From: Pseudomonas lactucae | GTDB lineage: Bacteria; Pseudomonadota; Gammaproteobacteria; Pseudomonadales; Pseudomonadaceae | NCBI RefSeq assembly: GCF_016937615.1 | Contig: NZ_JAFHKI010000027.1 | Span: 16,457 to 80,456 of the forward strand | Direction of reading: 5' to 3' | Length of the DNA: 64,000 bases | Part shown: positions 29,573-38,269 of the stretch, one piece after another | How positions within the stretch are numbered: the stretch's first letter is position 1 | Layout: each line of letters opens with the position of its first letter | Notes under the pieces: generated by a model | Database searches by the model: none | Seen by the model: the letters and a program-made list of their open reading frames with translations, nothing else | What the model was told of the DNA's origin: nothing | Translations under genes and position numbers: made by a program

Positions 29573-31984
29573 TTACCAGCGGTAGGTCAACGAACTGACC
29601 AGTTGCCGCTCATCGCCATACCGGCAAATCGCAAACTCGCAGTAGGTATAGCGCTTGTTGGTGACGTTGTTGGCATTGACCGCGACCTCCCAATGTTCGT
29701 CGATCTCATAACTGGCACGGGCGTCATACAGGGTGTAGGCGGGCATCGCGGAGGGCACGCCGGAGGCCTGGGTCGTGCCCTTGTAGCGCGCACCGCCGCC
29801 GATGCGCAGTTGCGGTACGCCTAGTGCCGCCAGGCGGTAGTCGGCCCAGAGCGCGGCTTGGTGGTAGGGCGTGTCTTCACTGCGTTGGCCGATTTCGCTG
29901 GCGATATCGCTTTGTGTGATACGCGCGTCGATGTAGGCGTAGGACGCGATCAGGCTGAGGTTGGGCGTGACTTCGGTCTTGGCTTCCAGTTCCAAACCAC
30001 GCGAGCGCACCTCGCCGACCTGCACCGAGAAGTTGATATCGGTGCGGTCCTGGCTCAGCACGTTGCGCTGCTCCAACTGGTAAACCGCCGCACTCAACAG
30101 CGTGGCGCTGCCTTCGGGCTGATAGCGGATACCGATTTCATATTGCTTGCCTTCGGTCGGAACAAAGCTCGCCCCCGCCTTATCTGTGCCGGCCACCGGA
30201 AAGAACGACTCGCTGTAGCTGATATAGGGCGCCAGGCCATTGTCGGCCTTGTACACCAGGCCGGCACGCCAGGTGGTGGCTTCATCGCTTTTGCCGCTGT
30301 CGGCCCCGTTGCGGAACAGTTCGGTATGCTGGTCGGCCCAGTCGTGACGGCCGCCGAGCAGCAGGATCCAGTGTTCGTCGAACTTGATCTGGTCCTGGAA
30401 ATAAATGCCTTTTTGCAGGGTGTCGATCTGCGAGCCACGGTCGGTGGCGGGGTTTGTGTTGACCACCACTGGCTGGCCATATTGATAGGTCGCCAGGTTC
30501 AACGACGGCGCATTGCCGCGAAAGTTATGCGAGTCGTAGGTGGTGTCGTAGCCATCGAAGCCCAGCAGGAAGGTGTGCTGCCAATCGCCGAACTGCCATG
30601 TGCTTTCGATGTTGGTGTCGCTGGCCAGGCCCCGTGAGCGTTCTTCGCGGTCGCTGTATTGACGGCGCAGCAGGCCGGTGGTCTGCGCGGTGGCGATGTT
30701 GTTGCCGGCGGTGTTGACCTGCAGGTAACGCCAGGTCACGTCCGACTGGTAGTAACGCAATTTGTGGTTGATGCGCGTGTGCTCATCGAAACGGTGCTCG
30801 AACTCGTAGCCCAGCGCCGACATCTCGCCGTTCATTTCGTCGTAGTCCGGTTCGCCGATAAAGTCATGGCGGCCGATCTGGAACCGGCCGCTGCCCACGC
30901 CCTTGGTCAGTTGATAGGGCAGGGGCGCGGAGAAGCCGGTTTCGGTCTTCTGGTAGAACGACAGCAGCGTCAGTGAGGTGTCGTCGTCGGGCCGCCAGGT
31001 CAGGGCCGGCGCGACATAGACCTTGTCGTTCCGGATATGGTCGGCGGCGGTGTCGCTCTTGCGGTCGAGCAGGGTCAGGCGGTAGCTCAAGGTTTCGCTG
31101 TCGCCTAACGGGCCAGTGAAGTCGGCGGACAGTTGCTTGCGGTTATTCTGCCCGGCCTGCAGGTTGAGTTCATGGTAATGCGTCTGACTGGGGCGTTTGC
31201 TCACGGTGTTGATCAACCCGCCGGGCGACAGTTGCCCGTACAGCACCGACGCCGCGCCACGAATCACTTCGGCGCGCTCCAGGCCATAGGGTTCCTGCAC
31301 GCCGTCGTACGAGTTGTTCTGCAGGCGCAAGCCATCGCGCAGCGAGCCACCGGTGGCCGACTCTACATCGAAACCGCGAATGCGGAAGCGGTCCGAGGTG
31401 CGGTTGAAACTGGTCGGCTGGCTGGTAAAACCCGGCGTCAGGTCGAGGGTTTGCGAGAGGGTTTCCGATTGCCGGTCGCGGATCTCGTCACTGGTGACCA
31501 CCGACAGCGATTGCGGGGTTTCGATGATCGGCGTGTCGGTCTTGGTCGCGCTCAGGTTGCGCGTGGCCACGTAGCCTTTGAGGTGCTCGGCGCTGCGCTC
31601 TTCGGTGAGGCCCGTGATCGACGTCGGCCCCAGTTCCAGCGAGCCGCTGGTGTTGACCGGCACCAGCACATAGCCGTTGGCGCCTTGTACCGCCTGCAAG
31701 CCAGTGCCGCTCAGCAGTTGGGCAAAGCCCTGGTTGATCGGGAAGTCACCGCGCAGGCCGGCGGTGCTCAAACCGGCGACCGTGTTGCTGTCGAACAGTA
31801 ACGCCACGTGGGCCTGCTGCGCAAACAGGTTCAGCGCCGGACCGAGCGGCCCTGCGGCGATGGCATAACGCGCCGCCTCTTGCGCGGTCGCCGGGCCGCA
31901 CAGGCCCAGGCTCAGCGCAGCAAGGCTGGCCAGGTTGATCGCCAGGGCGAGGGGCAGGGGAGAACGCTTGAAGTGGCGCGGCAT
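29573..31984 (-). CDS. TonB-dependent ferric-siderophore receptor with signalling (STN) domain
   Basis: An 803-residue outer-membrane receptor with a signal peptide at residues 1-35 (ends GPATAQE). The STN domain (about 40-125, YAIAAGPLGPALNLFAQQAH) reports ligand binding to the FecR-like protein. The plug domain starts DTPIIETPQSLSVVTSDEIR, and the 22-strand barrel ends with aromatic SLTYRW. Length and layout match FecA/FpvA/FoxA-type receptors. It is the last gene of the FecI-FecR-receptor set. The siderophore is unknown, but a xenosiderophore is likely because no synthesis genes are near. Confidence 0.93.
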   Translation of the reverse strand: MPRHFKRSPLPLALAINLASLAALSLGLCGPATAQEAARYAIAAGPLGPALNLFAQQAHVALLFDSNTVAGLSTAGLRGDFPINQGFAQLLSGTGLQAVQGANGYVLVPVNTSGSLELGPTSITGLTEERSAEHLKGYVATRNLSATKTDTPIIETPQSLSVVTSDEIRDRQSETLSQTLDLTPGFTSQPTSFNRTSDRFRIRGFDVESATGGSLRDGLRLQNNSYDGVQEPYGLERAEVIRGAASVLYGQLSPGGLINTVSKRPSQTHYHELNLQAGQNNRKQLSADFTGPLGDSETLSYRLTLLDRKSDTAADHIRNDKVYVAPALTWRPDDDTSLTLLSFYQKTETGFSAPLPYQLTKGVGSGRFQIGRHDFIGEPDYDEMNGEMSALGYEFEHRFDEHTRINHKLRYYQSDVTWRYLQVNTAGNNIATAQTTGLLRRQYSDREERSRGLASDTNIESTWQFGDWQHTFLLGFDGYDTTYDSHNFRGNAPSLNLATYQYGQPVVVNTNPATDRGSQIDTLQKGIYFQDQIKFDEHWILLLGGRHDWADQHTELFRNGADSGKSDEATTWRAGLVYKADNGLAPYISYSESFFPVAGTDKAGASFVPTEGKQYEIGIRYQPEGSATLLSAAVYQLEQRNVLSQDRTDINFSVQVGEVRSRGLELEAKTEVTPNLSLIASYAYIDARITQSDIASEIGQRSEDTPYHQAALWADYRLAALGVPQLRIGGGARYKGTTQASGVPSAMPAYTLYDARASYEIDEHWEVAVNANNVTNKRYTYCEFAICRYGDERQLVSSLTYRW

Positions 31985-32059
31985 GGAAGATATTCCTGTG
32001 ATTGAGGTGCTTTCTTCCTTGACGGGGCAGTGCCCAAAAGCGGAACCCGGCATGCGGGA

Positions 32060-33010
32060 TTATTTTTCGTGGCGCTCAATCTGCAACCACAACGGGCTGA
32101 ACGAACGGATGCGCACTGGCAGCCCATCGGCAATCAATTGCAGGGCGCGGCGCGGGTTATCCAAGGGCAAAACAGCGGACACGCGCAGATCGCCCAGTTG
32201 CTCGCGATCGAATTGCACATGGCCGCCGTATTGGCGTGACAGCTCGTCGAGTACCTCAGGTAACGGTCGGTCCTGGATCACCAACTGATGGTGTTGCCAC
32301 GCGTCGTTCGTGGTGCGCGGGTCCACGGTGCCCAGGCGTTTCACCGCGTTCGGCGTGATGCTCGCCTGCTCGCCTGCGTGGATATTCACGGTGTCGTGAT
32401 GGCCGGCGTCGGACGCTGCGACCGTTGATTCAAGCATCGTCAGCAGCGTGCCCGATGCTTCGCGTTTGACCGTGAAACGCGTGCCGAGGGCGCGCATCTG
32501 GCCGTCGTCGGTCACCACCACAAACGGCCTCGTGGCATCGTGGGCCACTTGCACCAGGATTTCACCACGCAGCAAGCGCACCTGGCGCTGCTGGCGATCG
32601 TAGGTCAGGTCCACCGCGCTGTTGCCGCTGAGGATCAGTTGCGAGCCGTCGTCCAGGTTGACCCGCTGCCACTGCGCTGGCGCGGTGCGCTGGTCGGCCA
32701 ACAGGTAGCTCGGCGGGTAGGCCCGCAGCGCCAGGGCCACCGGCAATGCCAGCAACAGGCCCAGCAGCACCCGGCCGGCCGGGTTGCGCCGACGTACCCG
32801 GGCAGCTTCCAGTGCGGCCTGGACCGGCGCCTGCTGCGGGCGCAACGCCTGCAAGCGCCCGACAAACCCTTGCAAGCGCTCGAACGCCGCCGCGTGCCGA
32901 GGATCGGCGGCCTTCCAGCGTTCGAACTGCTGTTGCTCGCGCGCGCTGAGGTGGCCTTCGTTTAGGCGAATCACCCAGTTGGCGGCCTGTTGGTCGAGGT
33001 CGGTGCTCAT
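32060..33010 (-). CDS. FecR-family anti-sigma/sigma regulator
   Basis: A 316-residue single-pass inner-membrane protein. The cytoplasmic DUF4880 part (residues 5-50, AANWVIRLNEGHLSAREQQQ) binds the sigma factor. One membrane segment lies at about residues 83-100 (LLGLLLALPVALALRA). The periplasmic FecR domain shows DGSQLILSGNSAVDL and GTRFTV. It overlaps the sigma gene by 4 bp, indicating coupled translation, and passes the signal from the TonB receptor's STN domain to the sigma factor. Confidence 0.92.
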   Translation of the reverse strand: MSTDLDQQAANWVIRLNEGHLSAREQQQFERWKAADPRHAAAFERLQGFVGRLQALRPQQAPVQAALEAARVRRRNPAGRVLLGLLLALPVALALRAYPPSYLLADQRTAPAQWQRVNLDDGSQLILSGNSAVDLTYDRQQRQVRLLRGEILVQVAHDATRPFVVVTDDGQMRALGTRFTVKREASGTLLTMLESTVAASDAGHHDTVNIHAGEQASITPNAVKRLGTVDPRTTNDAWQHHQLVIQDRPLPEVLDELSRQYGGHVQFDREQLGDLRVSAVLPLDNPRRALQLIADGLPVRIRSFSPLWLQIERHEK

Positions 33011-33528
33011 ACGTCCAGCGCGTGGTGGCAGTGCAGCAAGGCATTCATCAGATGCTTGCGCACCATGCGCTCGGAGATCCCCAGGCGGCTGGCGATCTCG
33101 CGTTGGCGCAGGCCTTCGAGGAAATACAGCAGGAACGCCTGCCGTGCATTCAGGGCCAGGCCGTCGAGCACGAAGGCGATCTGCTCCAGCGCTTGGAGGG
33201 TAGCCAGGATCTGTTCCGGTGACTGCTGGCACTGCTCCATCATCTCGATGGTCAGCGCCAGTTCTCGCAGGTAGGTGTCTTCCAACTGACGGCGGCGCGC
33301 GCGGTCGATGATCAGGTGGCGCGCCGTGGTCGTCAGGAACGCTCGCGGTTCGCGAATGGCGCCCAATGCGTCGCGTGAAGCGAGGATTCGCATAAAGGTA
33401 TCGTGGGAAAGATCCGCAGCGTTATGCGGGCAACCGAGCTTTTTTCTCAGCCAGCCGAACAACCAGCCATGGTGCTCGGTGTAGAGCACATGGACGGCCT
33501 GGTTCAAGGAAAGGTCGCTGGCCGACAT
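33007..33528 (-). CDS. FecI-like ECF sigma factor
   Basis: A 173-residue extracytoplasmic-function sigma factor of the iron-starvation group. Region 2 is FGWLRKKLGCPHNAADLSHDTFMRIL with FLTTTARHLIIDRARRRQLE; region 4 is EGLRQREIASRLGISERMVR. It drives the downstream TonB-receptor gene once released by the FecR-like protein. A Fur-box-like sequence precedes it, so low iron is the likely first trigger. Confidence 0.93.
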   Translation of the reverse strand: MSASDLSLNQAVHVLYTEHHGWLFGWLRKKLGCPHNAADLSHDTFMRILASRDALGAIREPRAFLTTTARHLIIDRARRRQLEDTYLRELALTIEMMEQCQQSPEQILATLQALEQIAFVLDGLALNARQAFLLYFLEGLRQREIASRLGISERMVRKHLMNALLHCHHALDV

Positions 33529-33542
33529 GGAAGGTTAAGTCT

Positions 33543-33562
33543 GCGGATAAGAATTATTCGCA
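33543..33562 (-). promoter_or_regulatory. Probable Fur box upstream of the FecI-like gene
   Basis: Read on the minus strand, GCGAATAATTCTTATCCGC resembles the GATAATGATAATCATTATC Fur consensus and lies about 15-35 bp before the start codon, where a repressor would block transcription. Confidence 0.55.
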
Positions 33563-33616
33563 AGATTAGCGGTGTGCCATCAACGAAAGCAAGCGTGGCC
33601 AGCACTGATTGTGTAT

Positions 33617-33868
33617 TTAAGCCTTCGGGTGAGATAGCGCAGGCGTGATGGACGCGGCAACATCCCACGTCAGCAGGAGTTGGCTGATCGCCGCGTCGAT
33701 GGTTGCGTGCGGCACGCCATCGCGGGCCAGTATCGAAACGCCCTGCAAGAAACTATCGAACACCGTCGCCATTACCGTCGCCTGGGTCTCTGCTGGCAGC
33801 TGGCCCAGGCGCACCGCCCGCTCCACACATGCCACGATCCCCGCCCGCGTTAAAAAGCCCCCAGGCGT
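33617..33868 (-). pseudogene. TetR-family regulator, C-terminal remnant
   Basis: The last about 80 codons of a TetR-type regulator: ARAGIVACVERAVRLGQLPA then TVMATVFDSFLQGVSILARD, typical of the TetR C-terminal ligand domain (FDSFLQGVSxxARDG). No HTH is present. The similarity stops abruptly near 33868, beyond which the same frame turns into non-homologous proline/serine-rich sequence. The N-terminal half appears to have been deleted. Confidence 0.7.
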
Positions 33869-33924
33869 ATCGGGAACTGCTGGCCGAGGCCGCGTGGAAT
33901 TCGATCCGGCAGGCGCCGCACTAA
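33866..33924 (+). pseudogene. C-terminal remnant of an unidentified gene
   Basis: On the plus strand a frame reading SPQAYRELLAEAAWNSIRQ then APH-stop begins exactly where the TetR similarity ends. It looks like an amphipathic protein end, with no start codon or N-terminus. With the TetR stub it suggests one deletion took out a divergent promoter and both gene starts. The family is not recognised. Confidence 0.4.
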
Positions 33925-33980
33925 AGTGCGATGTGAGGGTCCATAGGTCCCGCTCAATCCTCACGATAAGATTTAAAAAC

Positions 33981-34778
33981 ATGCACTTACGCAAGATTGC
34001 TGTTGGGCTGTCGGCCCTTGTCCTGCTATCCACCGGGGCACATGCCCAGGGCGCGATGGACCTTTACTCCAGCCAGGAACAACGCCTTTCGTTCGACAGC
34101 TGCGCCGATATTTTCCCCGCCGCCACACCGATCAAAACCGCCACCGTCCCCGCCAGCATGAAACCGCTGGCGCTATGTTCCGACCATTTTGCCGTGTTGT
34201 ATTCGCAAACCAGCAAGACGCCGCTGCTGGTGGTCGAGCGTCTGAATGCCCGTCAGTTAAAAGACGCTAAAGGCGAAGAGCGCACCAACCATTTCTACGC
34301 CGACCCGCGCATCCCCAAGGCGGGGCGCGCGGAGTTGAGCGACTACCACGGCCAGCACCCGGCCATGGACCGTGGCCACCAATCCCCGGCCGCCGACGCA
34401 CCCGACGCCAAGGCCATGGCCCAGTCTTTTGCGCTGTCGAACATGGTGCCCCAGGACCCCACCAACAATCGCAAGATCTGGAGCAAGGTCGAGGCCGACG
34501 TGCGCAAATTCGCCGTGCGCGCCGGCGGCGATGTGTATGTGTTTACCGGGCCGTTGTTCGATGCGGGCTACGGCACCATCGGCGATAACCAGGTTTGGGT
34601 GCCGACGCGGCTGTTCAAACTGGTGTACGACGCGTCGTCCAAACGGGCCTGGGCGTATGTGCTGCCCAACGCCGAAACACGCATTCAACGGCCGATGGAT
34701 TACGCCACCTTTGTGAAAACCACCGGGCTCAAGTTGCTGGGCAATCTTCCGGTGTCGGGGTCGGTGGGGCGCGGCTAA
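33981..34778 (+). CDS. Secreted DNA/RNA non-specific endonuclease
   Basis: A 265-residue exported nuclease with the signal peptide HLRKIAVGLSALVLLSTGAHA. The NUC1/Serratia-type beta-beta-alpha-metal domain has the catalytic motif MDRGHQSPAADA (DRGH) and the metal-binding Asn region VPQDPTNNRKIW. It degrades DNA and RNA in the periplasm or medium. The start at 33981 is preceded by an AT-rich promoter-like segment. It begins about 55 bp after the deletion scar. Confidence 0.92.
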   Translation: MHLRKIAVGLSALVLLSTGAHAQGAMDLYSSQEQRLSFDSCADIFPAATPIKTATVPASMKPLALCSDHFAVLYSQTSKTPLLVVERLNARQLKDAKGEERTNHFYADPRIPKAGRAELSDYHGQHPAMDRGHQSPAADAPDAKAMAQSFALSNMVPQDPTNNRKIWSKVEADVRKFAVRAGGDVYVFTGPLFDAGYGTIGDNQVWVPTRLFKLVYDASSKRAWAYVLPNAETRIQRPMDYATFVKTTGLKLLGNLPVSGSVGRG

Positions 34779-34838
34779 CGGCGGGGGGGACAGTGGCTGT
34801 TTTGATTACCTGGGCCACCGCTTTCGCAGCCTCTGCGT

Positions 34839-35018
34839 AATGCCAGTCAGTTAAGAAGTTGAAATGGGTAAAAAGTGACCTGTGGCGAGGGAGCTTGCTC
34901 CCGCTGGGCGGCGAAGCGGCCCCGCTCTTTGTCTACAAAGAATGGGACTGCTGCGCAGTCCAACGGGAGCAAGCTCCCTCGCCACAGGTACAGTGTTCGC
35001 CTTTAACTGACTGGCATT
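34839..35018. mobile_element. 180-bp MITE-like element containing a REP doublet (REPIN)
   Basis: The ends AATGCCAGTCAGTTAA (34839-34854) and TTAACTGACTGGCATT (35003-35018) are exact 16-bp terminal inverted repeats. Inside lie two inverted REPs, GTGGCGAGGGAGCTTGCTCC and GGAGCAAGCTCCCTCGCCAC. It has no coding capacity. A second copy begins at 63870. It was presumably mobilised by a transposase encoded elsewhere. Confidence 0.8.
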
Positions 35019-35101
35019 CAGCCTTGCGGGGGCTCGAAGCTCCCGCTTCACTCTATACTCCCTCCCTCGCACCCATCCCTTCAAACCAAGCGAGATTCGC
35101 C
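35003..35101. other. Short gap between the MITE-like element and the YeeE gene
   Basis: It contains the element's right end and a C/T-rich leader. The YeeE promoter must lie within or across the element edge. Confidence 0.4.
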
Positions 35102-36313
35102 ATGAGCACCTCCCTTCCTCTGACCCCCACGCGCAAGCCTCTTGCACCGTGGCTGGCCTTAATCATCCTGGTGCTGGGCGCCATGTTCCTGCAAACCAGC
35201 GTCGGCCCGCGCCAAGTGTTGTTGCTGGCGGTCGGCGCCGCATTGGGCCTTACGCTCTATCACGCCGCGTTTGGCTTCACCTCGGCCTGGCGCGTGTTCA
35301 TCAACGAGCGCCGCGGCGCCGGTTTGCGCGCGCAGATGGTGATGCTTGCGCTAGCAGTCCTGTTGTTTTTCCCCGCCCTTGGCGCCGGCACCTTGTTCGG
35401 GCAACCGGTGACCGGGCTGGTGGCGCCGGCCGGAGTGTCGGTGGTATTTGGCGCGTTTATTTTCGGCATCGGCATGCAGTTGGGCGGCGGTTGCGCGTCG
35501 GGCACGTTGTTCACCGTAGGCGGTGGTAATGCGCGCATGCTGGTGACACTGTTGTTCTTCATTTGCGGTTCGCTGATCGCCACTCACCACGTGGACTGGT
35601 GGTTTGCACTGCCTGCGTTCCCGGCGGTGTCCATCGTCAAAAGCTTCGGCGTGCTGCCGGCCTTGCTCGTCAGCCTGGCCATGTTCGCGCTCATCGCCGC
35701 CGTTACCGTGCGCCTGGAAAAGCGCCGTCACGGCCAGCTTGAAGAAGGCGTGCACAGCGAACACCAGGGCCTGCGCCGTTTCCTGCGCGGCCCGTGGCCA
35801 TTGGTATGGGGCGCGATTGGCTTGGCGCTGCTCAACTACGCCACCCTGGCCCTGGCCGGGCGCCCATGGGGCATTACCTCAGCGTTCGCGTTGTGGGGCG
35901 CCAAAGTGGCGAGTGGTTTGGGTGTCGACGTCAGCGCCTGGGCGTTCTGGCAGATGCCTGGCAATGCCAAGGCCCTGGCCGCGCCAGTGTGGGAAGACAT
36001 CACCAGCGTCATGGACATTGGCATCGTCCTCGGCGCGCTGCTGGCCGCCGGCCTGGCCGGGCGTTTCGCCCCCAGCCTGAAAATCCCGACCCGCTCGCTG
36101 ATCGCAGCGGTGATCGGCGGCCTGCTGCTCGGCTACGGCTCGCGCCTGGCGTACGGCTGCAACATCGGCGCGTATTTCAGCGGCATCGCCTCCGGCAGCC
36201 TGCACGGCTGGGTGTGGCTGGTGGCGGCGTTTATCGGCAACGGCGTGGGCGTGCGCCTGCGGCCGTTTTTCTTTGCGGGGGAACGGCGCCAGGTGGGGTT
36301 GAGCGGTTGCTGA
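35102..36313 (+). CDS. YeeE/YedE-family sulfur-compound transporter
   Basis: A 403-residue inner-membrane protein with about ten membrane segments and two internal repeats. Each repeat has the conserved cysteine motif, GIGMQLGGGCASGTLFTVGG and GYGSRLAYGCNIGAYFSG, which in TsuA-type proteins relays thiosulfate across the membrane. The start at 35102 (MSTSLPLTPTRKPLAP) follows a GCGAGA region; the frame is open upstream into the repeat element, but that is not conserved-looking. The substrate is probably thiosulfate or a similar sulfur anion. Confidence 0.9.
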   Translation: MSTSLPLTPTRKPLAPWLALIILVLGAMFLQTSVGPRQVLLLAVGAALGLTLYHAAFGFTSAWRVFINERRGAGLRAQMVMLALAVLLFFPALGAGTLFGQPVTGLVAPAGVSVVFGAFIFGIGMQLGGGCASGTLFTVGGGNARMLVTLLFFICGSLIATHHVDWWFALPAFPAVSIVKSFGVLPALLVSLAMFALIAAVTVRLEKRRHGQLEEGVHSEHQGLRRFLRGPWPLVWGAIGLALLNYATLALAGRPWGITSAFALWGAKVASGLGVDVSAWAFWQMPGNAKALAAPVWEDITSVMDIGIVLGALLAAGLAGRFAPSLKIPTRSLIAAVIGGLLLGYGSRLAYGCNIGAYFSGIASGSLHGWVWLVAAFIGNGVGVRLRPFFFAGERRQVGLSGC

Positions 36314-36314
36314 G

Positions 36315-36476
36315 TCAGCTTTGCGAAGAAAGGTCGGGTGCTTGAGCGGCTTCGGCCGCGAGCTTTTCGCGGTCGGCTTTGCTGATGTACTTGTCCTTGC
36401 TTTTCGGGGCCAATTTGGCGCTGGCCTTTTTGGCTTTGGCCTTGAAGAGTTGCTGGAGTTTTTTCTGGCGGTTCAT
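36315..36476 (-). CDS. Small basic DUF2986 protein
   Basis: A 53-residue protein starting MNRQKKLQQLFKAKAKKASA with KYISKADREKLAAEA, the DUF2986 pattern found in gammaproteobacteria. It is highly basic at the N-terminus, with a predicted helix and possible nucleic-acid or ribosome contact; function is unknown. It ends 1 bp from the YeeE stop on the opposite strand. Confidence 0.75.
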   Translation of the reverse strand: MNRQKKLQQLFKAKAKKASAKLAPKSKDKYISKADREKLAAEAAQAPDLSSQS

Positions 36477-36586
36477 GGGGGGGCACCTGGTGTGTAATCG
36501 TGCGGATCATACCAGCTTGAAAACCCTGGTCGTTGCGCCCGCCGACAATCGCGTCGGCAGACTCACGCCGGTAGAATTTCCAAGGG

Positions 36587-37105
36587 TTAAACGGCGGCGT
36601 TGCCGCGAGTGTTCGCCACCACTGGGCGATGCTTTACAAACGTCGCCTTTACCCTTTTGGACACCAGCATGTAAGGCACCCACACAAACACGCCGATAAG
36701 CACCCGTATCATCTCTTTGGTTGTGTCGTAGTCGAAGATGGGCTCATTGACCAGCACAAACGAGGACACCCAGGCATCAAGCGGAACAAAAACAGCCCAT
36801 GCAACGAGCGCGGCGATATAGAGTCTGGGGAATAAGTAATGCTTTGTAAAAAAGAGATAAGTCAGGTAAATGGAGAAGGACCCCATTATTGAATTGTAGA
36901 GGGCTTCCGAAATCAGAAACGGCGCCCAAAGCGCGTTATATAGATGCGTACCCGGCGTTGTCAGCGCAGTGAAGGAGCCATCCGTGAATATCGGGTAATA
37001 CACCGCAATGACGCTATAGGAGAAGCGGGCAACCGTTAACACCAAGCCTATTCCAATCAATATGAGCCAGCCTCGCAGTCCTCTTGGATGCTTGCTTTCT
37101 TGCAT
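36587..37105 (-). CDS. DUF2569 membrane protein
   Basis: A 172-residue protein with four membrane segments. It begins with the cytoplasmic HPRGLRGWLILIGIGLVL motif that defines DUF2569 (a G-GWL-L-G pattern), and has a second repeat-like segment (VLIGVFVWVPYMLVSKRVKA). The start at 37105 (MQESKHPRG) has a reasonable ribosome site. Function is unknown. Confidence 0.83.
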   Translation of the reverse strand: MQESKHPRGLRGWLILIGIGLVLTVARFSYSVIAVYYPIFTDGSFTALTTPGTHLYNALWAPFLISEALYNSIMGSFSIYLTYLFFTKHYLFPRLYIAALVAWAVFVPLDAWVSSFVLVNEPIFDYDTTKEMIRVLIGVFVWVPYMLVSKRVKATFVKHRPVVANTRGNAAV

Positions 37106-37188
37106 GTTTCGCTCCGTAAATAACCTACATAATGAATCAACAGTGACGCGCATGCTTGCTCGATATCGCCCCCGAGTTTGACGCCAGG

Positions 37189-38229
37189 TCAATTCACATA
37201 GGACTTCGCCAAAAACTCAGTCATCAACTGCACCACCTGCTGCTGAATGATTGACCGCGCCCGAGCCCCCTCACCGTCCCGACAAATCATCCCGTCTCCC
37301 GGCGAATCCTCTTCAATCAGCGCCATGCCCCCCGGCTTGCAGATCGCCATAAAACTGAAGTGGGTCGCATCGCCAATCTCCACATACCGCGTCGTCGCTT
37401 TCGGCATGCGCCTCACCATATCGGCAGACTCCAGTTCCGGCGCCATGTCCTCCGTCGGCACACCGCCCGCAATCACCAACACCGGCACCGACAGCGCCGC
37501 CAGGCTGGCATCGGTAAAACCGCGCGACAGGCCCAGGTCCAGCGACACAACGGCTGTTACCCGCGGATCGCTCAAATCCGCCGCCAGTTGCGCCTTACCG
37601 GCGGGCGTGGCGGCGGGGTTCATCTGTTTATAGCCAATGCAACCGCCCAACTTCGGGTGCACGCCGCAGTCCCGGGCAAACAAATCGGGATCAAACCGCG
37701 CACCGGCGATTTCCATCACTGTCCAGCCGCCGATGGAATGGCCCACTGCCGCAATCCGCCCCTTCGCCACCGCGCCAAATGGCTGGGGCCGCGCAAGCAC
37801 CGCATCGATGGCGCGGCTCAGGTCCTTGGGCCGTTGCCACAACTGCGCGGCAGCGGCGGGGCTGCGGTCCTTGCTGGTGGTGCCCGGATGGTTGACCGCC
37901 GCCACGATATAACCCCGGCGGGCCAACGCACTGGCCAGCCACACCTGGTTGCCCCAATTGCCGCCATAGCCGTGGGACAGCACCACCAGCGGATGCTCGC
38001 CCCCAGCCGGCGCCGCACCGGGCACGGCGAGAGCGCCGATGAACACCGCGTTATCGGCAATCAGCTCAGGTGTGGCAGTCGTGACGGCGGGGTACCAGAC
38101 AGCCATTTGCAGCGCACGCTGGTTGTGCGGGTCGGGCAGGGTGACGGTTTGGAAGCCGATGGCAGGTTCATTCGCAAAGCAAGGCAGTGCCAGGCAAAGC
38201 AGTAGCAGCGCACAGAAAGCCGTTTTCAT
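37189..38229 (-). CDS. Secreted alpha/beta hydrolase (dienelactone-hydrolase/PAF-AH type)
   Basis: A 346-residue hydrolase with a signal peptide (residues 1-19, ending CFANE). GHSIGGWTVME is the nucleophile elbow with catalytic Ser; HPLVVLSHGYGGNWGNQ is the oxyanion region; DATHFSFMAIC supplies the catalytic His. It resembles periplasmic platelet-activating-factor acetylhydrolase-like esterases. It probably cleaves short acyl esters; the substrate is unknown. It is followed by the DUF2569 gene 84 bp downstream. Confidence 0.87.
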   Translation of the reverse strand: MKTAFCALLLLCLALPCFANEPAIGFQTVTLPDPHNQRALQMAVWYPAVTTATPELIADNAVFIGALAVPGAAPAGGEHPLVVLSHGYGGNWGNQVWLASALARRGYIVAAVNHPGTTSKDRSPAAAAQLWQRPKDLSRAIDAVLARPQPFGAVAKGRIAAVGHSIGGWTVMEIAGARFDPDLFARDCGVHPKLGGCIGYKQMNPAATPAGKAQLAADLSDPRVTAVVSLDLGLSRGFTDASLAALSVPVLVIAGGVPTEDMAPELESADMVRRMPKATTRYVEIGDATHFSFMAICKPGGMALIEEDSPGDGMICRDGEGARARSIIQQQVVQLMTEFLAKSYVN

Positions 38230-38269
38230 TGTGTCTATCGTCCATGATGAGTTCGAAACCGCAGCCGTA

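Noticed and set aside
33645..34778. A 377-codon plus-strand frame ending in the nuclease
   Set aside because: The first 112 codons are the antisense of the TetR remnant. The signal peptide beginning at 33981 marks the real start.
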